Below are positions 1 to 4,749 of a stretch of DNA of 11,666 nucleotides, piece after piece. Source of the stretch: Zoogloeaceae bacterium (lineage in GTDB: Bacteria; Pseudomonadota; Gammaproteobacteria; Burkholderiales; Rhodocyclaceae); the NCBI GenBank assembly GCA_031267345.1, contig JAIRZG010000070.1, positions 1 through 11,666 of the forward strand. Direction: 5' to 3'. The translations under genes were made by a program, and so were the position numbers. Each line of letters starts with the position of its first letter. The first letter of the stretch is position 1. The notes under the pieces are model-generated. The model saw only the letters and a list, made by a program, of their open reading frames with translations, had not been told where the DNA came from and did no database searches.

Positions 1-112
1 AGCAGATTCTGGGTGCTTTACGACACATCCAAAAATGTCCCGCTCTGGTCAAGTCTTTCTTCCAGCAACCAGAATGCCAATATATTATTTAAGGACTTTA
101 CTTATGAGAAGG

Positions 113-385
113 TTAGTAATTCAGGACTACTCCCGGCTCCACGTCGGGAATGCGCGGATGACCGGGATCGGGTTTGAGACCCAGCGCAATGGCGGCCTTG
201 TGCGACGCGCCCCAATTGCCTTTCAACTGGCCGCGCAGAAGGTCGGCCACGGTCTGCCGGGCAAAACTGAAATGCCGCGCCCAGCGGGTGACGCAGACGC
301 CGTTCGCCCAAAACCACGCCGCCGCCGTTTCCGGTGTTTGCGGGTAGGGGAGGCGGGTGAAGACGGTTTCGTGATTGCCGTTCAT
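113..385 (-). CDS. BcepMu gp16-family DNA-binding regulator (second copy)
   Basis: A 90-residue protein with a helix-turn-helix core at about residues 16-70. It has the pattern seen in the BcepMu gp16 family: TPE..AAWF..NG (residues 16-29), a WARH motif, then ..LLRGQLKG and SHKAAIALGLK. It is the last readable gene of the leftward early operon. I chose the ATG at 385 because GGAGG lies a few bases upstream and because this ATG overlaps the stop of the Ner-like gene (ATGA), which suggests translational coupling. A longer reading frame from 445 has no ribosome site. It is a diverged paralogue of the gene at 1376-1594. The role is inferred from the family: transcriptional control of the lysogeny/transposition switch. 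The transposase genes expected next would lie left of the window. Confidence 0.75.
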   Translation of the reverse strand: MNGNHETVFTRLPYPQTPETAAAWFWANGVCVTRWARHFSFARQTVADLLRGQLKGNWGASHKAAIALGLKPDPGHPRIPDVEPGVVLNY

Positions 386-558
386 GCCGCCCTCCTGTCC
401 CGGCGAAGCCGTGTTTGATTGGGCCAGATGACCGATGCCGGACATTCCAGAATGGTGCTGATCGCGTCCTGGATGCGCGTGACCTTGAGCCGTTTCGCCA
501 TGCGAGTCAGCGTGAACCCCTTGGCGCGCAGGGCGGATTTGATTTCGGTGGCGTTCAT
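382..558 (-). CDS. Ner-like small winged-helix DNA-binding protein
   Basis: A 58-residue protein. It has the layout of Ner/Nlp-type winged helix-turn-helix proteins: an N-terminal helix (IKSALRAKG, residues 6-14), LTRMAKRLKV and AISTILECP helices, then the typical IWP motif at residues 44-46 followed by a basic tail. In Mu, Ner is the early negative regulator that follows the repressor and represses both early and repressor promoters. Here it lies downstream of the Rha gene, 12 nt after its stop. AAGGAG sits 7 nt before the ATG. The stop TGA overlaps the ATG of the next gene. The family match is from motif recognition only. An alternative is a generic Cro-like protein. Confidence 0.7.
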   Translation of the reverse strand: MNATEIKSALRAKGFTLTRMAKRLKVTRIQDAISTILECPASVIWPNQTRLRRDRRAA

Positions 559-570
559 GGTTTTCTCCTT

Positions 571-1134
571 TCAGGCTGTCAGCAATCCCACCTGCCGCAT
601 CCGTCTGCGGCAGGCGGTAATCGACGCGGGGGATTTGTGGCCGGTGAGTTCGATAAGCGCCGCGCGTTTGTAATCCGGGTGCGCGACGATCGGCTGCCAG
701 CGCGGACGAATGGCGTAGAGGGCGGCGGCCTCGCGCTCCTTCAGGGCGGCGAGTTCGCGCTCCATCTGGCGGAAGGCGTTCAGAAAGTCCAGCTTCCAGG
801 CGAGCGCCTCTTTGCCGGTGAAGCCCATCGCCAAAACAGCAAACGCATCGTGATTTATCTGGAACATGAGGCGCATTTCGCCTTTCTTGTCTTTGTATTC
901 GACGCGCTCAAAATTGAGCACGTTAAACGCCTCTACAGGCAGTTCTTCGAGCAACCTTTCGATGCTCCTGACGACGTTCCGATGCGCCTTGTGAAAATGC
1001 CCGGCAACCTTGAGCGAAGTGGTAAAAATCCGTCCGCCCTCGTTCGAGACGAGGAGCGTTTCGGGGAAGAGTCCGGCTTGCGCCGCCTCGTCATTGCGAG
1101 GGCGAAGCCCGTGGCAATCCAGTTTTGCGTTCAT
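571..1134 (-). CDS. Rha-family phage regulatory protein
   Basis: A 187-residue protein with the Phage_pRha domain at about residues 28-128: VSNEGGRIFTTSLKVAGHF near residues 29-47, then HRNVVRSIERLL, FQINHDAFAVLAMGFTGKEA and LDFLNAFRQME. The last ~40 residues are basic and helical (HPDYKRAALIELTGHKSPAS) and could form a second DNA-binding segment. Rha proteins are phage regulators; the prototype in lambdoid phages affects growth in hosts lacking integration host factor. Start ATG 1134 is preferred: GGAG lies 8 nt upstream and the ATG overlaps the stop of the preceding gene (ATGA). Residues 5-16 are encoded by a dispersed palindromic repeat, so the N-terminus before the domain is not phage-typical. 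Domain assignment is firm; the exact role here is inferred. Confidence 0.88.
   Translation of the reverse strand: MNAKLDCHGLRPRNDEAAQAGLFPETLLVSNEGGRIFTTSLKVAGHFHKAHRNVVRSIERLLEELPVEAFNVLNFERVEYKDKKGEMRLMFQINHDAFAVLAMGFTGKEALAWKLDFLNAFRQMERELAALKEREAAALYAIRPRWQPIVAHPDYKRAALIELTGHKSPASITACRRRMRQVGLLTA
1089..1120. repeat. Palindromic dispersed repeat (CGTCATTGCGAG...GCAATCC type) inside Rha gene
   Basis: The segment begins CGTCATTGCGAG and ends GTGGCAATCC. It contains ATTGC (1093-1097) pairing with GCAAT (1114-1118) and GGC/GCC in the centre. This is the recognisable 'GTCATTGCGAG...GCAATCC' repeat family scattered through many bacterial genomes. It is read in frame as the N-terminal residues of the Rha protein. 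Confidence 0.7.
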
Positions 1135-1343
1135 GCTGAAACTCCTTTCATCAAGGCGATCTCGCACTTACGGAAAAGCCGCATCCAAACCCGTTCGATG
1201 CGCCCCTTGGCGCGGGGACTCATCCGCCTGCCGTAAAGCGCGTGGAGGTTGTTTTCGATGCGGGTGAGTACCTGCCCGGCGGGCGAGGCGGCAAAGGCGC
1301 GCTCGGCAAGGGCTTCGCGCAGGGATGTTTCAAAAGAGGTCAT
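1131..1343 (-). CDS. Hypothetical early protein, 70 aa
   Basis: I do not recognise this family. The protein is 70 residues, helical in appearance, acidic to neutral at the N-terminus and basic from about residue 38 (GRRMSPRAKGRIERVWMRLFRK). It has no membrane segment. A GGAG ribosome site lies about 8 nt upstream of the ATG (1343). The stop overlaps the start of the Rha gene, so it is an expressed member of the leftward early operon. The basic C-terminal half would suit nucleic-acid binding, but this is only inference. Confidence 0.7.
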   Translation of the reverse strand: MTSFETSLREALAERAFAASPAGQVLTRIENNLHALYGRRMSPRAKGRIERVWMRLFRKCEIALMKGVSA

Positions 1344-1366
1344 TTTGTTTCTCCTGTGTTTTGGAT

Positions 1367-1382
1367 GCTCTACTTTTAGAGC
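1367..1382. promoter_or_regulatory. Palindromic operator-like site O2 (GCTCTA-N4-TAGAGC)
   Basis: A perfect 6-bp inverted repeat, GCTCTA CTTT TAGAGC, overlaps the stop codon of the first early gene, ahead of the 70-aa gene. It is the same palindrome with the same 4-bp spacing as the one in the divergent promoter (1632-1647). The copy shows no good -10 box on its downstream side, so it may be an auxiliary operator or roadblock rather than a promoter operator. Confidence 0.65.
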
Positions 1383-1594
1383 GTTTCAGGTAAAAAAATT
1401 TCGCCGTCCTTCAAGCCGAGGAGAACGGCAATCCGGTGCGACTCTTCGCGCAGACACTTGCGCTTGCCATGCAGGATGTTGCAGAGGAGCACTTTCGAGA
1501 CGCCGTGCTTGCGCGCCCATTCGGCCTGGCTCAAGCCTTGATGGATGAAGCGCGCGCGGACTTCGGCGGGAGTGGATAGGGTTTTCGCGGCCAT
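1376..1594 (-). CDS. BcepMu gp16-family DNA-binding regulator (first early gene)
   Basis: A 72-residue protein whose body matches the BcepMu gp16 family of phage helix-turn-helix proteins: STPAEVRARFIHQGLS, then AEWARKHGVSK, ILHGKRK and SHRIAVLLGLKDG. It is the first gene of the leftward early operon, directly downstream of the promoter at 1626-1654. I prefer the ATG at 1594. The longer frame from 1654 would start in the -35 box and has no ribosome site; a weak ACGGAA lies before 1594. In BcepMu-type phages this gene lies beside the divergent repressor, as here. It is a likely regulator of early transposition genes. It may bind the twin palindromes, though the repressor is an equal candidate. 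Confidence 0.82.
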   Translation of the reverse strand: MAAKTLSTPAEVRARFIHQGLSQAEWARKHGVSKVLLCNILHGKRKCLREESHRIAVLLGLKDGEIFLPETL

Positions 1595-1625
1595 GATTCG
1601 TTTCCGTGAGATAATCTTTGTAAAT

Positions 1626-1654
1626 AGTATTGCTCTATAAGTAGAGCTTGTCAA
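1626..1654 (-). promoter_or_regulatory. Leftward early promoter
   Basis: On the minus strand a perfect -35 box TTGACA (1654-1649) is followed by a 17-bp spacer and AATACT (1631-1626), a 4-of-6 match to the -10 consensus. Transcription would start about 1619, some 25 nt before the first early ATG (1594). The operator palindrome fills the spacer, a layout suited to repression by occlusion of RNA polymerase. Confidence 0.7.
1632..1647. promoter_or_regulatory. Palindromic operator-like site O1 (GCTCTA-N4-TAGAGC)
   Basis: A perfect inverted repeat GCTCTA TAAG TAGAGC lies between the -35 and -10 boxes of the leftward early promoter and 12 nt before the repressor ATG. Binding here could both repress early transcription and autoregulate the repressor. 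The same palindrome recurs at 1367-1382. Confidence 0.75.
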
Positions 1655-1659
1655 CCCCT

Positions 1660-2010
1660 ATGTCGAAAAGACCTGAAAATTTTTCTGCTGCCGAAGCATT
1701 GGCTCTGGCGGCGCGAATCTGCGAGGTGATTGATGACGCAGGCGGCGTCAACACCTTTGCGCGTCTATCGGGTTCAAAATCTACCGGGACGTTAAGTCAA
1801 TATAAAAATGGGATTACTGTTCCATCCGTGCCCGCTCTCATCCGTATTGCCGCCGCATCCGGCGTCACCCTCGACTGGCTGGCGACAGGGCGAGAGCCGA
1901 AGTACCGGCGCGACATTCGCGCCGCTCCGTCCGTCACCGCCAGCGGCAAGAAGAGTATCGCGGCGATCGGCAGCATCACCATCTTTCATCCGCCACAGGA
2001 AAAGGCTTGA
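1660..2010 (+). CDS. Cro/C1-type phage repressor (helix-turn-helix)
   Basis: A 116-residue protein with an XRE/Cro-C1 helix-turn-helix at about residues 28-77: GGVNTFARLSG, LSQYKNGITVPSVPALIRIAAASGV, then DWLATG, the usual closing motif of such repressors. The C-terminal ~40 residues are short and contain no peptidase domain, so RecA-type self-cleavage is unlikely. It is transcribed divergently from the gp16-like gene, matching the BcepMu gp17/gp16 arrangement, and is the best candidate for the lysogeny repressor. The start is uncertain: ATG 1660 is used, but a TTG at 1648 is in frame and neither has a good ribosome site. Confidence 0.8.
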   Translation: MSKRPENFSAAEALALAARICEVIDDAGGVNTFARLSGSKSTGTLSQYKNGITVPSVPALIRIAAASGVTLDWLATGREPKYRRDIRAAPSVTASGKKSIAAIGSITIFHPPQEKA

Positions 2011-2012
2011 TC

Positions 2013-2483
2013 ATGTTTGAATATGAACTGAAAAAGGACCACTACGGCCCTGTGCTGATCGCGGATTCCACCACATTTTCGGCACTGCGCAAGGTTGTGA
2101 AAGATGTCGCGGATCGTTCACCCTTGCTGTCCGATGAGGATCGCGCCAACGTATTGAGGGGCCTGGCCCATGACGCAAGAAAAGCCTGCGAGCGGCAACC
2201 CCCTTCATCTCAGCCGGAGCCTGGCGTGCGTTACGGAGTGGATACCCAGTGGCCGGTGCTGCTGATCCAGCAGCGGGTGTTGCGGCAATCCCTGGCCTAT
2301 ATGGATCATTCCAAACTCCACCAGGCCATGACGTATGCACTGGAGAGCGTCATCGAAGACAGCCTGCGCGAAGATTTTGGCGGGGACGCAGAGGCAGGCG
2401 ATCATCCGGCAATGGCAAATCCTTGGCGGCGGCTGGGATGTTTCCATACTGGACGCGATAGAGGAGATCGCCGCGCAATTTGA
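2013..2483 (+). CDS. Phage-associated hypothetical protein, probably frameshifted (true end 2529)
   Basis: The gene follows the repressor by 2 nt, with AGGAAAAGG upstream of the ATG. Residues 1-127 look like normal protein, including VDTQWPVLLIQQRVLRQSL and YALESVIEDSLREDFGG, which resemble a small protein found near repressors of Mu-like phages. That resemblance is from memory and is not certain. After GAG at 2391-2393 the frame turns Arg/Gly/His-rich and stops at 2483. Skipping one G at 2394 gives a much better continuation (QAIIRQWQILGG...ILDAIEEIAAQFDAF) ending at 2529, for about 171 residues. I infer a single-base insertion or sequencing error. No function can be given. Confidence 0.6.
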   Translation: MFEYELKKDHYGPVLIADSTTFSALRKVVKDVADRSPLLSDEDRANVLRGLAHDARKACERQPPSSQPEPGVRYGVDTQWPVLLIQQRVLRQSLAYMDHSKLHQAMTYALESVIEDSLREDFGGDAEAGDHPAMANPWRRLGCFHTGRDRGDRRAI

Positions 2484-2502
2484 CGCATTTGAGTACAGCG
2501 GC

Positions 2503-2572
2503 TTTGATTTTCGGACGGATGTGGTTTGATTTTCGGACGGGGGATTTCTGGGGAAATGCGTTGATTTTCGGA
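2503..2572. repeat. Three direct copies of TTGATTTTCGGA; candidate Mu-type transposon end
   Basis: TTGATTTTCGGA occurs at 2504-2515, 2526-2537 and 2561-2572. The first two belong to 16-bp identical blocks starting 22 nt apart (2503 and 2525). Mu-type transposase end-binding sites are 22-bp units clustered at prophage ends, and in Mu the repressor gene reads toward the left end, as the gene pair 1660-2529 does here. The end assignment is inference; no target duplication is visible. Confidence 0.5.
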
Positions 2573-2875
2573 TGAAATTTATCGGCGGAATTTGGGCATG
2601 TGTTCTTCGGCTGTTTCGGCGGCGCTGGAAAGCTAGGAGAAGATGGGGACGGCGATATGCAGCAGGAGGGTCAGGGGGAGGCAGAGGATGACCCAGGGGA
2701 GGCGGCGGAGGTTGTCGGGGCGAAGGAGCGGATGCGTGGCTTTGAGCATGTTGGTCAAATGAGCGGACAAAAATTTGATGGCGAATTGCGTATTGCTTTT
2801 CGCCCTGTATTTGCATAGACTGAGGGCGTGGCAAGGAGACAACGGCACTGCATTGACCTTCCAACCGAGCCACAC
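2573..2875. other. Gene-poor stretch between early and late modules
   Basis: No convincing gene. The minus strand holds a 38-codon hydrophobic reading frame (2749-2633) with a predicted membrane helix (LPWVILCLPLTLLLHIAVPI). It lacks a ribosome site and continues in frame past a TAG to a TAA near 2581. It could be a gene remnant at a prophage/host junction or chance. Plus-strand frames are Glu/Gly-rich and unconvincing. Confidence 0.4.
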
Positions 2876-2904
2876 AAACGCGACCATGCAGAGTCGCGTT
2901 TTTC
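2876..2904. terminator. Hairpin terminator after the MuF gene
   Basis: A 9-bp stem AAACGCGAC (2876-2884) / GTCGCGTTT (2893-2901) with an 8-nt loop. On the plus strand it is followed by a T run (2899-2903); on the minus strand the tail is TTTGTGTGG. It sits immediately after the stop of the last late gene, so it probably ends the late operon and may work in both directions. Confidence 0.7.
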
Positions 2905-4219
2905 ATTTCTTGAACAGCAGCCGTCCGGCGCGCTGCTTTTTGAAGTAGGTTGTCCGACCTTCCGGCGTCTTTCGGGTCGGAAGGAACGTGGTTGAGCCAG
3001 TCCAGCCGTCCTTGCCCCACGTGAAGACAGCAATACCGTATTGCGATTCCTTTTTTCCATCGGAGTGCTCGATTTCAAACGCGCGCAGGTATCGGCGGCG
3101 GAGCATCCATTTATCGGGGTTGTCGCGGGTTCGTTCCCAGTTCCACCAGATTTCATCCGGCTCGATGAGGGTCATCGCCAAGAGGTTGATGTAGCGCAGA
3201 CGCTCGGTTTTTCCGGGGTTTTCGAGCCACTTGAAGGTGTTACCCGTCTTGTTGTCGCCCTGCACGAATAACGCCTTGCTAATCGCCAGTGTGCTACCTG
3301 CCGCATCGGTAAAGGCGACGCCCTGTTCCATCGTCGCGCCAAAGATGTCCAGGTAGTCAGTGACAGCGGTCACCGGGGAAACGTCGGCAGGTTGAACAAT
3401 ACTGGCGGGCAAGCGGCTTGGCGCAGATACAGGCAGGGACTCACCGAGATCGGATGGCCAGGTTGCGGCGCGTTCCTGCAATACGGCGTCGTAGCCGGTG
3501 AGCGGCGGGACGGTGTGGGGTTCGAGATAGGCTTTGCCGGGACTGTAGGCAAAGCCGGGGTCGATACCTTCGGGGACGCGCACGGTTCTTGGGGCGCCGC
3601 CGTTTTTGCCGACGGTAACTTCCCGCCATTCCATCGGCGGCGGGCTGTCGGGGCCGTCCTTGCCATTCCTTTTCCATTCGCGCTCGGCTTCCACGCGGGA
3701 GAGGCTTTCCACCTCGCAGCCGCAGCCCCAGCCGTTTTGCGGGGCATGGGTATCCCACCACGGATCATCGGCGGGCAGGATCAGGCCGTCCCATGCCTGG
3801 TGTTCGAGGCGGGGATGTTCGGAGCCGGAATGCCGATAGCGCCAGTACGGGCGCAGGCGCTTGACGGCGTTCATCTGTTGGTAGCGTCCGGCGTTGTAGC
3901 TCTGGCGGACATTGGTGTCGTAAATGACGCGGCTGCGCCAGCCGGGCGCGCCGTTGTAGCTCCAGCCGTGTTTTTTTGCGATGGCTTCAAACTGGCTTTT
4001 AAAGGCTTCGTAACCGCCCTTTACACGCGCTTCGGAAAGGGCGTTATAAAAGTCTTCCAGCAGGGCGTCCTGGCTTGCGCCCGTGACGACAAAGGCCAGG
4101 CTGTGCTGCTCCTGCCAGATGTCCGTCCAGCCGGAGGCAGGCAGCTTCAGCTTCTTTTGCCAGTAGTCGATGGCTTCCTTGAAGGGTAAGGCGGCGGGGT
4201 TGAAGGCGGGGTCAGCCAT
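2903..4219 (-). CDS. Mu F-like head morphogenesis protein with C-terminal PBECR2-type nuclease domain
   Basis: A 438-residue protein with two parts. Residues ~30-175 form a phage Mu F-type (gp30) domain: SRVIYDTNVRQSYNAGRYQQM near residues 96-116, RYRHSGSEHPRLEH, WDGLILPADDPWWDTHAPQNGWGCGC with the Cys-Gly-Cys at 166-168. F-type proteins are minor capsid proteins acting in head assembly. After a Pro-rich linker (~190-280), residues ~285-438 match the PBECR2 nuclease class (phage Barnase-EndoU-ColicinE5/D-RelE fold): GNTFKWLENPGKTERLRYIN, ..EPDEIWWNW, RRRYLRAFEIE and TTYFKKQRAGRLL. Start 4219 is preferred: AAGGTGG lies upstream and the gene overlaps the ASCH gene by 8 nt (ATGGCTGA). It is the last gene before a terminator, and no obvious immunity gene follows. 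Fold assignment is by motif recognition. Catalytic activity is inferred. Confidence 0.88.
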   Translation of the reverse strand: MADPAFNPAALPFKEAIDYWQKKLKLPASGWTDIWQEQHSLAFVVTGASQDALLEDFYNALSEARVKGGYEAFKSQFEAIAKKHGWSYNGAPGWRSRVIYDTNVRQSYNAGRYQQMNAVKRLRPYWRYRHSGSEHPRLEHQAWDGLILPADDPWWDTHAPQNGWGCGCEVESLSRVEAEREWKRNGKDGPDSPPPMEWREVTVGKNGGAPRTVRVPEGIDPGFAYSPGKAYLEPHTVPPLTGYDAVLQERAATWPSDLGESLPVSAPSRLPASIVQPADVSPVTAVTDYLDIFGATMEQGVAFTDAAGSTLAISKALFVQGDNKTGNTFKWLENPGKTERLRYINLLAMTLIEPDEIWWNWERTRDNPDKWMLRRRYLRAFEIEHSDGKKESQYGIAVFTWGKDGWTGSTTFLPTRKTPEGRTTYFKKQRAGRLLFKK

Positions 4220-4592
4220 GCGCCACCTTAATATGTATACAGGCAATCTCGCAGGGCGGCGCGTAGAGATGCTGCGCCACAGCGACTTCCGACAGCGCCC
4301 TGACCTCGAATTCCGTAATCACGCCCGACAAGCGGCGCATCGTCCCGTAGCCGCAGGACAGCGTGACGCGACGACCCGGCACACAGGTCTGCTCATTCCA
4401 GCGCGCGCCGTAGCGGCGGTACTCGACGCTTTTTTCGCCAGCGGCGAAGGCGTTAAAGAACTCGGTTTTGAGCGGGAGGAACAAGGGCAGGGGCGATACG
4501 CGCATTCTCGCTGCGGGCGACCGCAGGTCGCCCCTACGTTGCGCCGAAAAAACGGGACGCCCGTCGGATATGACGGGTTTTGCGTAACTCAT
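4212..4592 (-). CDS. ASCH-domain protein
   Basis: A 126-residue protein. Residues ~37-125 resemble an ASCH domain, a PUA-like beta-barrel fold associated with RNA binding and, in some members, RNase activity. The clues are LPLKTEFFNAFAAGEKSVEYR near residues 39-59, then WNEQTCVPGRRVTLSCGYG and RRLSGVITEFEV. The N-terminal ~35 residues are not domain-like: residues 20-26 are encoded by a perfect palindromic repeat (4515-4533), so a host repeat seems to have lengthened the leader. The start ATG overlaps the stop of the 48-aa gene (ATGA), with GGAG 10 nt upstream. It overlaps the MuF gene by 8 nt. ASCH genes occur beside portal/F genes in Mu-like prophages. The biochemical role here is unknown. 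Confidence 0.8.
   Translation of the reverse strand: MSYAKPVISDGRPVFSAQRRGDLRSPAARMRVSPLPLFLPLKTEFFNAFAAGEKSVEYRRYGARWNEQTCVPGRRVTLSCGYGTMRRLSGVITEFEVRALSEVAVAQHLYAPPCEIACIHIKVAHG
4515..4533. repeat. 19-bp perfect palindrome of the GGGCGAC/GTCGCCC repeat family
   Basis: GGGCGACC GCA GGTCGCCC, followed by CCTACG. Arms are 8 bp and perfect. It belongs to the same family as the copies at 4993, 8049, 10825 and 11328, and is read in frame inside the N-terminus of the ASCH protein. Confidence 0.85.
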
Positions 4593-4735
4593 ACGGATCG
4601 GTCTCCATCTTCCGGGCTGTATCGCTCATAATCGTCGCGGCAGTCCTTGTCGCAGAAGCGCCGCCCTGCCGCCACCGGCTCGCCGCGCCACTTCGCAGCA
4701 GCCAGTAACTTTTTCTGATGCCTGATGCCTGTCAT
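4589..4735 (-). CDS. Small hypothetical protein, 48 aa, with half zinc-finger-like motif
   Basis: A 48-residue frame joined by ATGA overlaps to the portal gene upstream and the ASCH gene downstream, which supports real expression. The C-terminal half GEPVAAGRRFCDKDCRDDYER looks like the second half of a small treble-clef/zinc-ribbon protein (C-x3-C). The expected first Cys pair before GEPV is absent: the sequence is AAKWRGEPV. The first eight codons and the start codon are supplied by a heptameric repeat array (4715-4749), so the original N-terminus may have been replaced. It may be a degenerate zinc-finger protein. Function unknown. Confidence 0.5.
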   Translation of the reverse strand: MTGIRHQKKLLAAAKWRGEPVAAGRRFCDKDCRDDYERYSPEDGDRSV

Positions 4736-4749
4736 CTGATACCTGATCT
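4715..4749. repeat. Heptamer array, five units of CTGATNN/CTGTCAT
   Basis: Five consecutive 7-bp units on the plus strand: CTGATGC, CTGATGC, CTGTCAT, CTGATAC, CTGATCT. The array contains the portal stop codon and the start of the 48-aa gene. A similar array lies in the opposite orientation at 4951-4985. Confidence 0.75.

Noticed and set aside
1..112. Possible gene start at the left edge
   Set aside because: AT-rich stretch; the minus-strand ATG at 28 leaves too few codons to judge, and the plus-strand frame from 103 is antisense to the gp16-like gene.
415..1236. 273-codon plus-strand open frame
   Set aside because: Lies opposite the coupled early genes (Rha, Ner-like, 70-aa) with good ribosome sites; the plus frame has no domain signature.
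1340..1400. Second leftward promoter at operator O2
   Set aside because: CTGAAA could pass as a -35, but no -10-like hexamer lies at proper distance on the other side of the palindrome.
2205..3020. 271-codon minus-strand frame spanning the gene-poor gap
   Set aside because: Pro/Arg/His/Ser-rich with no domain, crosses the direct repeats and the terminator and overlaps MuF and the plus-strand gene; not credible as a protein.
3392..4189. 265-codon plus-strand open frame
   Set aside because: Antisense to the MuF-nuclease gene; composition typical of a shadow frame.
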